From Eubacterium sp. An11 (lineage in GTDB: Bacteria; Bacillota; Clostridia; Lachnospirales; Lachnospiraceae), in the NCBI RefSeq assembly GCF_002161065.1, contig NZ_NFLV01000005.1, positions 62,001 through 126,000 on the forward strand: a stretch of DNA of 64,000 bases. Direction: 5' to 3'. Both the position numbers and the translations under genes were made by a program. The notes under the pieces are model-generated. The model had not been told where the DNA came from, made no database searches, and saw only the letters and a program-made list of their open reading frames with translations. Shown one piece after another: positions 58,512 to 64,000 of the stretch; within the stretch, counting starts at the first letter, position 1, and the number at the start of each line of letters is the position of its first letter.

Positions 58512-59669
58512 TCATGCTTCTCCGGTTATGTCGTATTCCAGAAGAATATCCTTGCCGAACCGGCGCATATGGATCTCCTGCAGCTGCCAGGCTTCCGACG
58601 CCAGACTGACGCCCCGGCCTTCCACCGGCGTCCTGGCCTCTGCCCCGCCGAATATCTTCGGCGCCAGATAACAATATACCCTGGAGACAATTCCTGCCTG
58701 CAGCGCACTCTCGTTGAGGGTTCCGCCACCCTCCAGCAAAATGCCATCAATCTTATTCTCGCCCAGCTTCTCCATCAGACAGCTCAAATCGATCCGGCCG
58801 TTCTTCTCCGGTATCTCCCAGATTATCACTCCCTTTTCTTCCAGAAGCTTCATCGTTTCCCGGTCCGCCCCCGGCAGACAGGCCGTGATGAGCGGCTGAT
58901 CTTTGGCCGTCTGCACCAGTCTCGATGCGGCCGGGATCCGCAGATAGTCGTCGCAGACAATCCTCACCGGATTCCTCCCTCCTTCCATGCGGCAGTTGAG
59001 CATGGGATCATCCGCCAGCACCGTTCCGATACCGACCATGATACCTTTATAATGATTGCGCAGAATCTGCACATGTCCCCGGGCCTCTTCCCCGGTCACC
59101 CACCGGGAATCTCCCGTATGGCAGGCAATCTTTCCATCCAGAGTCATGGCATATTTCATAGCCACAAAAGGGCGCCCGGTGCGTATGTAATGAAAAAACA
59201 CTTGATTGATGGCGTCACACTCTTCCTTGAGGACATGAGTGACCACCGAAATGCCATGCTCTCTTAAGATCTGAAAACCTTTGCCCGAGACCAGCGGATT
59301 CGGATCGTCGGAACCGACCACCACTCTGGTGATGCCCTCTCCGATGATGGCCTCCGTACACGGCGGCGTCTTTCCATAATGACAGCAGGGCTCCAGGGTC
59401 ACATAAATGGTGCTCCCCTCCAGGCTGTATCCGGCTTCTTTGGCGTGGGCAATGGCATTTCTCTCTGCATGAAGCTTCCCATATTCCTCATGCCAGCCTT
59501 CCCCGAGAACTTTTCCATCCCGGACGATCACCGCCCCCACCAGGGGATTGGGATTCACATGACCGCTGCCCCGCATGGCCAGTTCTATCGCTCTTCTCAT
59601 ATACTGCTCATCGGTCCGGCCGGCCGCATGCAGTTCTTCTTTATGACTCGTATCGTTCTTATGCTCCAT
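58512..59669 (-). CDS. ribD: Bifunctional deaminase/reductase RibD
   Basis: 385 aa from ATG 59669 (GGAAGGAG upstream). Deaminase zinc motif HAERNAIAHA and TLEPCCHYGKTPPC, then the reductase domain (GDSRWVTGEEAR, LEGGGTLNESAL). First gene of ribD-ribE-ribBA-ribH, controlled by the riboswitch upstream. Confidence 0.95.
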   Translation of the reverse strand: MEHKNDTSHKEELHAAGRTDEQYMRRAIELAMRGSGHVNPNPLVGAVIVRDGKVLGEGWHEEYGKLHAERNAIAHAKEAGYSLEGSTIYVTLEPCCHYGKTPPCTEAIIGEGITRVVVGSDDPNPLVSGKGFQILREHGISVVTHVLKEECDAINQVFFHYIRTGRPFVAMKYAMTLDGKIACHTGDSRWVTGEEARGHVQILRNHYKGIMVGIGTVLADDPMLNCRMEGGRNPVRIVCDDYLRIPAASRLVQTAKDQPLITACLPGADRETMKLLEEKGVIIWEIPEKNGRIDLSCLMEKLGENKIDGILLEGGGTLNESALQAGIVSRVYCYLAPKIFGGAEARTPVEGRGVSLASEAWQLQEIHMRRFGKDILLEYDITGEA

Positions 59670-59701
59670 ATTGTCACATGCTCCTTCCCTGTCGCACAAA
59701 T

Positions 59702-59750
59702 AAAAAAGGCCCTGAAACCAATCGCTTCACGCGACTAATTTCAGGGCCTG
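59702..59750 (-). terminator. FMN-riboswitch expression-platform terminator
   Basis: On the minus strand GGCCCTGAAA pairs with TTTCAGGGCC, followed by TTTTTTA. It lies between the aptamer and ribD, so FMN binding should favour termination. Confidence 0.88.
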
Positions 59751-59805
59751 TCACTGCCATCTGCACACACAGATCATTACATCTGCATGCATAAATAAAT
59801 AGAAA

Positions 59806-59953
59806 CATCTTCTACCATCCGGACTATACCGTCGGCTCCGGAATCTCACCGGAATCCTGCCTTTCGGCTCGCGGGCTCGCACAGACACCGCACATGGTGC
59901 TGCTCTGTGATTACCGCCGGTGGGGACTTGCACCCCGCCCTGAAGACCGTTTT
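59806..59953 (-). promoter_or_regulatory. FMN riboswitch (RFN element)
   Basis: On the minus strand the RFN cores appear in order: TTCAGGGCGGGGTGCAAGTC, CCCACCGGCGGTAATC, GAGCCCGCGAGCC, CAGGATTCCGGTGAGATTCC, GGAGCCGACGGTATAGTCC and GGATG. Between 59950 and the sulfotransferase stop (60042) nothing else is seen. Confidence 0.97.
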
Positions 59954-60041
59954 CATTTCTTTGGTTATTATAACTCTTTATTCATGTGTTTTCAAGAGTT
60001 TTTCTGTGAATTTATACAAACGCTGTCTGCAGCCCATCTTC

Positions 60042-61004
60042 TCACGCCGTCCGCCCCCAGCTCTCCGGAACCTTTCGCCCGATCAGCTCTTCCAGCCGTG
60101 CAGTCTCCTCCTTATAGTATCTGTTCAGAAACTGGCGGGTGCGGGGAAACATTTTTGATCTATCCGTTTCCGGCGCAATGCAGAAGGTGAGAATATGCCG
60201 GAATCCTCTGCGGAACGCCCGCGTAGCTGCAGGGCAGCGCCCCAGATGAAGGAAATCCATAAACAAGTGATAGATTCCCTGAGCACCATACATGATCTTG
60301 CTGCGCAGAGGAGATACCGCGCAGAAAATGCTCTCATTGCTTTTGACGTTATAATTGACTTCCGGGTCTTTTTCCACCCGGATAAACTCCAGAATATCTT
60401 CCACGGATTCCTGCTGGTTCTGAACCATCTCCTCAAAAAATACAAACTTCATGTTTTCTTTCGGAAAATACCGCAGGTATTCTTCTATACAGCGGGCATA
60501 ATTGCCCTGGGAAAAGCACAGATATTTCAGCCGCCGGCGCATGATCTGTCTGCGTTTCACCGGACTTTCCAGAACACGGTGCACATATCTGTCAAAGGCC
60601 GCCGCATGCCCCCTCTTCTGATCATCCTTCACCGTCCGGCAGGGAAGGAATCCCAGCGGCAGGAAATACTTATATGCCGAATAGCACCGGTCCGCCGGAT
60701 CGCGCATGAGAAAAATGAGACGGGTCTCTTTCGGAAAATCCCGGCCGATCTTGTCTGCGCATCCCCGAAAGGACAGACCGGCATTGATCTCTCCCGGCGT
60801 CTGTCCGCTTTCCGGGCGGAAACGTCCAAAATATCGCTTTTCATACCATTTTTTGCCAAGGCAGGGCCGAAGCAGCGGAACTCTGTAAAACATAGGTTCC
60901 TTAACCCCTTCTGTCAGGTAAATTTTTTTATGCTGCCGTAAAATATCATACAAAGAAGTGGTTCCACATTTCTGGAATCCGATACACATAAAAGCAGGTT
61001 TCAT
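60042..61004 (-). CDS. Sulfotransferase-family protein
   Basis: 320 aa. N-terminal PAPS loop FMCIGFQKCGTTSLYDIL and RDPADRCYSAYKYFL (3'-phosphate-binding) are clear. Such enzymes transfer sulfate to glycans or small molecules; acceptor unknown. It is unusual in Firmicutes and stands alone here, divergent from the phosphofructokinase gene. Confidence 0.8.
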   Translation of the reverse strand: MKPAFMCIGFQKCGTTSLYDILRQHKKIYLTEGVKEPMFYRVPLLRPCLGKKWYEKRYFGRFRPESGQTPGEINAGLSFRGCADKIGRDFPKETRLIFLMRDPADRCYSAYKYFLPLGFLPCRTVKDDQKRGHAAAFDRYVHRVLESPVKRRQIMRRRLKYLCFSQGNYARCIEEYLRYFPKENMKFVFFEEMVQNQQESVEDILEFIRVEKDPEVNYNVKSNESIFCAVSPLRSKIMYGAQGIYHLFMDFLHLGRCPAATRAFRRGFRHILTFCIAPETDRSKMFPRTRQFLNRYYKEETARLEELIGRKVPESWGRTA

Positions 61005-61123
61005 TTTGTCATCATCAGGGGCTCTCTCCCCGCCTTTCTTTCGTATTTTTACCTTGATTTATCATTCCTGAAACCAATATTGATTTTCAGCTAAAATATT
61101 TTACAAAAAAACTGTGTCGGCTC

Positions 61124-61132
61124 TGTGGATAA
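61124..61132 (-). other. Single DnaA box
   Basis: TGTGGATAA, a perfect TTATCCACA on the minus strand, in the AT-rich gap before the phosphofructokinase gene. Confidence 0.35.
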
Positions 61133-61205
61133 ATTGAAAAAAATTTGAAAAAATTTTGCAAATAAATGCTTTTATTTATAAAAAAAATATTTTAAAACCA
61201 GAAAA

Positions 61206-61234
61206 TGGACAGTTTTCTATTCGTATTGTATAAT
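61206..61234 (+). promoter_or_regulatory. Promoter of the phosphofructokinase gene
   Basis: TGGACA, a 17-base spacer and TATAAT, 40-68 bases before the start codon. Confidence 0.8.
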
Positions 61235-61273
61235 AAACTCAGCTTAATAGTTCATAATTACAGGAGGTATACT

Positions 61274-62506
61274 ATGTCAGGAAAAATTCTTATTGTCGGA
61301 CAGTCCGGCGGTCCCACGGCGGTTATCAACAGCAGTCTCTACGGAGTTGTGTCGGAAGCCCGCCGTCATCCCGAAGAAATCAGCCATGTTTACGGTATGG
61401 TCAATGGTATCGAAGGCTTTTTAAATGATACCATCCTTGATTTCGACGAGGCTCTTCCGGGAGACAAGCTGGACGCTCTTTTATACACACCGGGCGCTTA
61501 TCTTGGTTCCTGCCGTTACAAGCTTCCGGAATCTCTGGACGATCCGGTTTATCCGAAGCTTTTTGAGAAGTTTAAAGAAATGAATATCGGTTATTTTCAG
61601 TACATCGGCGGAAACGATTCCATGGATACAGTGAGCAAGCTCTCCCGCTACGCCGCTTCCACAGGCAGTGACATCCGCATCATCGGACAGCCAAAGACCA
61701 TTGACAACGATCTGGTGCAGACCGACCACACCCCAGGATACGGCAGCGCCGCCAAATATGTGGCGTCCACTGTCCGGGAAATCGTTCTGGATGCCAATGT
61801 CTACGAGAAAGAATCTGTCACCATCATCGAGATCATGGGCCGTCATGCCGGCTGGCTCACAGCCGCCTCTGCTCTGGCCCGGAAATATACCGGAGATAAC
61901 CCGATGCTCATCTACCTGCCAGAGACCTCCTTTGACACTGAAGATTTCCTGGCAAAGATCAGCCAGTGTCTGAAAAAGAACTGCAATGTCATCGTCTGCG
62001 TATCTGAGGGCATTCACGATAAAGAAGGCACTTTTATCTGCGAATATGATAATTCCGTCGGAACAGATACCTTCGGTCACAAGATGCTTGCGGGCTGCGG
62101 CAAATATCTGGAAAATCTTGTCCGCTCCCGTCTGGGCGTGAAGGCCCGCTCTGTGGAGTTCAACGTCAGCCAGCGCTGCTCTGCTTCCATGCTTTCCGCC
62201 ACAGACCAGCAGGAGGCTGCTGCTGCCGGATCTTTCGGCGTAAAAGCCGCTCTGCAGGGAGAAACCGGAAAGATGGTTTCCTTCCAGCGCCAGACTACGT
62301 CCGACGGCTCCTACCGGATGGACTGCGGCCTCACCGATGTCAACGAGGTATGCAACAAGGAAAAGACGGTGCCGCTGTCCTGGATTTCCGCTGACGGCAC
62401 CGACGTGACGGAAGAATTCATCGCCTACGCCCGCCCACTGATCCAGGGCAGGGTGGACGTACCTCTCGGAGAGGACGGCCTTCCGGCTTTCGTTTCCCGG
62501 AAATAA
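61274..62506 (+). CDS. PPi-type 6-phosphofructokinase
   Basis: 410 aa from ATG 61274 with AGGAGG upstream. VGQSGGPTAVINSSLYG start; the cofactor loop reads IGGNDSMDT (Asp at the second variable place) and GQPKTIDND (Lys). Those residues mark PPi-dependent enzymes rather than ATP-PFK (GGDGS, PGTIDND). It would phosphorylate fructose-6-phosphate in glycolysis using pyrophosphate. Confidence 0.88.
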   Translation: MSGKILIVGQSGGPTAVINSSLYGVVSEARRHPEEISHVYGMVNGIEGFLNDTILDFDEALPGDKLDALLYTPGAYLGSCRYKLPESLDDPVYPKLFEKFKEMNIGYFQYIGGNDSMDTVSKLSRYAASTGSDIRIIGQPKTIDNDLVQTDHTPGYGSAAKYVASTVREIVLDANVYEKESVTIIEIMGRHAGWLTAASALARKYTGDNPMLIYLPETSFDTEDFLAKISQCLKKNCNVIVCVSEGIHDKEGTFICEYDNSVGTDTFGHKMLAGCGKYLENLVRSRLGVKARSVEFNVSQRCSASMLSATDQQEAAAAGSFGVKAALQGETGKMVSFQRQTTSDGSYRMDCGLTDVNEVCNKEKTVPLSWISADGTDVTEEFIAYARPLIQGRVDVPLGEDGLPAFVSRK

Positions 62507-62564
62507 TTCCGTCTGAACGGTCATCATCTCCCGGAAATATTTTCGCCCGATGGGCATAAAAATC

Positions 62565-62616
62565 CCCTCCCGGTACAGGACATCTTCTCGTTCTGTTCCC
62601 GGGAGGGTTCTTTTTC
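62565..62616 (+). terminator. Terminator after phosphofructokinase
   Basis: CCCTCCCGG pairs with CCGGGAGGG with an inner ACAG/CTGT, followed by TTCTTTTT. Confidence 0.85.
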
Positions 62617-62681
62617 TGCGCTGACTGCGCAGTGTTTCTTCGGTTTGTTTTGCAGCCTTCATGCGGCATTCTTCTGCCTGC

Positions 62682-63242
62682 TTATAATATCCCCGCGATA
62701 TATCTTTCCGTCTGCCTCATGATCTCTGCCAGATTCTTAAGGTCTTTTTGTACATTTCCTGTCTCCAGGGAATGGTTGGCTCCGGCCGTCTCATAAAGAG
62801 GCAGATGCCTCTTCCGGCATTCTTCCTCAATGATCTCCGTCCTCGCCCACGGGTCACTGGTTCCGTGAAACACGATTCCTTCTTCTCCGATGGCCATAAA
62901 AGATTCTTCCACCGGCGTATAATATACCTGACGCGCAGAGATGTGATTGTGCAGGGCAAAGGCTGCCGCCACAGCGGTTCCGATGCTCTTGGAAATAAAC
63001 AGCACATCTTCACAGCCGGCAAAGTCCACCTGGCAAAGCTGGCCGGCGACACAATCGCTGGCCGCCTCAAAGGCTTCCAGCATTTTCTCTCTGCTGCCCT
63101 TGATGCCGGATGGCAGTTCTCCGTAGCTTACCTCAAGAATCTCATAGCCCCGGGCTGCCGCCAGCTTCTTCCCGTAGTAGAGAAGAGGCTTGTCCGTGTG
63201 ATAGCCGACTCCCGGAAATATCACCGCTAGTTTTTTGTCCAT
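62682..63242 (-). CDS. Alpha/beta-hydrolase-fold protein
   Basis: 186 aa. Strand VIFPGVGYHTDKP near the start, a nucleophile-elbow-like FISKSIGTAVAAA (Ser in SKSIG), HGTSDPWA with the acid Asp, and GANHSLE with the His. A small cytoplasmic hydrolase or esterase of unknown substrate. Confidence 0.75.
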   Translation of the reverse strand: MDKKLAVIFPGVGYHTDKPLLYYGKKLAAARGYEILEVSYGELPSGIKGSREKMLEAFEAASDCVAGQLCQVDFAGCEDVLFISKSIGTAVAAAFALHNHISARQVYYTPVEESFMAIGEEGIVFHGTSDPWARTEIIEEECRKRHLPLYETAGANHSLETGNVQKDLKNLAEIMRQTERYIAGIL

Positions 63243-63277
63243 GTTCTCTTCCTCCTGCTTTAAGCCAGACCCTCTGG

Positions 63278-63862
63278 TCAGTATCCCTGTTGCAGCTCAT
63301 AAGAATGAATCAATTCCACATTATACTGTTCCACATCATTTAAAACAGAATCGTCAAAGGCCGCGGCCGCCGTCTGCGCCACATACCAGTCCTGTTTGTT
63401 AAAATAATTCTGGATATCCTGATCTGTGAACATTCTGCCATGGCGGGCGTAAATTTCATTTCTTGTGATACACAGACCGTAGGAATCCAGACAGGACAGT
63501 TCATCCCAGGTATAGCGCACACTGTTTGTGTAGGCCAGATGATCCGCCTTCTCATAAGGATTGGAACCGGTATCGTTTCCCTTGACCAGATACACGTTTT
63601 CGCTTTCCCCTTCGCTGTCTTCACTTCCTTCTCCGTATCCGTCCTCTGTGTCTTCACCGGCATCTTCATCTTTCCTGGCCTGTCCGATCGCAATGGTAAT
63701 CTCTGTATTTCCTTCTGTGTCCGTGGCCGCAGAGATGATCTCCTCATGCTTTTTCTGCAGTACAGAAAATCCGAGAATCACCGCTGTCAGCGTCAGCGCG
63801 ACAATGATCACGGCACTGATCATCATTCTTCCTGTTTTTCCGTCGCCTTCAGGGTTCCACAT
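63278..63862 (-). CDS. Membrane-anchored YARHG-domain protein
   Basis: 194 aa from the ATG at 63862 (GGGGGAG upstream). One membrane helix (about 14-34), an acidic linker with DEDAGEDTEDGYGEGSEDSE, then a YARHG domain (LCITRNEIYARHGRMFTD, IQNYFNKQDWY) that binds wall or surface ligands in other proteins. Likely extracellular. Function unknown. Confidence 0.85.
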   Translation of the reverse strand: MWNPEGDGKTGRMMISAVIIVALTLTAVILGFSVLQKKHEEIISAATDTEGNTEITIAIGQARKDEDAGEDTEDGYGEGSEDSEGESENVYLVKGNDTGSNPYEKADHLAYTNSVRYTWDELSCLDSYGLCITRNEIYARHGRMFTDQDIQNYFNKQDWYVAQTAAAAFDDSVLNDVEQYNVELIHSYELQQGY

Positions 63863-63884
63863 CAAACTCCCCCTTTACAAAAAT

Positions 63885-63920
63885 AAAAAATGTGTTTTAT
63901 TGTCTAATAACACATTTTTT
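63885..63920. terminator. Bidirectional terminator near the right edge
   Basis: AAAAAATGTGTT pairs with AACACATTTTTT. It lies upstream of the YARHG gene and probably ends a gene beyond the right edge. Confidence 0.75.
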
Positions 63921-64000
63921 CTCCTGTTTTTATTATAATGGATAATACTGGTTCTATCAACCCTTTATGATAATTGTTCATTATAATTTAATACAAATGT

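Noticed and set aside
61481-62662. A 393-codon reading frame opposite the phosphofructokinase gene
   Set aside because: It is antisense to a clear enzyme, has no ribosome site and no family; the same holds for long frames opposite mfd, murC and the ATP synthase genes.

Overview
The window reads as the chromosome of a spore-forming, anaerobic, Gram-positive member of the Clostridia, most likely Lachnospiraceae. The pointers are spoVG, the cortex amidase cwlD, a glgC/glgD pair, a PPi-type phosphofructokinase, a clostridial-type long Prs, DnaD/DnaI primosome genes, AGGAGG ribosome binding sites and moderate GC. Several genes (mfd, pth, spoVG, prs, dnaD, dnaI) usually sit near the origin in Firmicutes. 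The genus cannot be fixed from sequence alone.

Layout. 0-7.2 kb: tail of an unknown gene, then (minus strand) a PrsA-like lipoprotein, mfd, and a reading frame joining a CDP-glycerol glycerophosphotransferase-like protein to Pth. 7.3-11.3 kb: small accessory genes (Phd/ParE-type toxin-antitoxin, two GNATs, an M24 peptidase, DUF proteins, an ACT protein). 11.4-15.6 kb: a coiled-coil FtsX-type ABC exporter. 15.7-18.8 kb: a transglutaminase remnant, then spoVG, glgD and glgC. 19.3-22.0 kb: murC, a CPBP protease and a lipoprotein. 22.0-23.6 kb: no protein gene, but two copies each of two foldable RNA-like modules flanking a cluster of about ten DnaA boxes. 23.7-27.1 kb: dnaD, dnaI, prs. 27.2-36.3 kb: PBP1A, a large anchored surface protein, a methyltransferase, a HAD phosphatase and a DivIVA-like protein. 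36.6-45.4 kb: a complete F-type ATPase operon with a sodium-type c-ring signature, preceded by tsaC and a YwlE-like protein that lacks its catalytic Cys.

45.5-50.3 kb is the most striking part. The sporulation amidase gene cwlD is cut in two inside its DPGHGG zinc motif by a segment of about 3.96 kb. That segment carries an intact large serine recombinase, a small upstream ORF, and amtB-glnK. Both boundaries share CACG, and joining the boundaries there restores a 233-codon cwlD in frame. This is the architecture of a skin-like gene-intervening element that could be excised during sporulation.

50.4-64 kb: mecA, a DUF1858 protein, pstSCAB with Pho-box-like repeats, an FMN-riboswitch-controlled ribDE-BA-H operon, a sulfotransferase, a PPi-dependent phosphofructokinase, an alpha/beta hydrolase and a YARHG-domain protein. 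No tRNA, rRNA, CRISPR array or classical insertion sequence was recognised.
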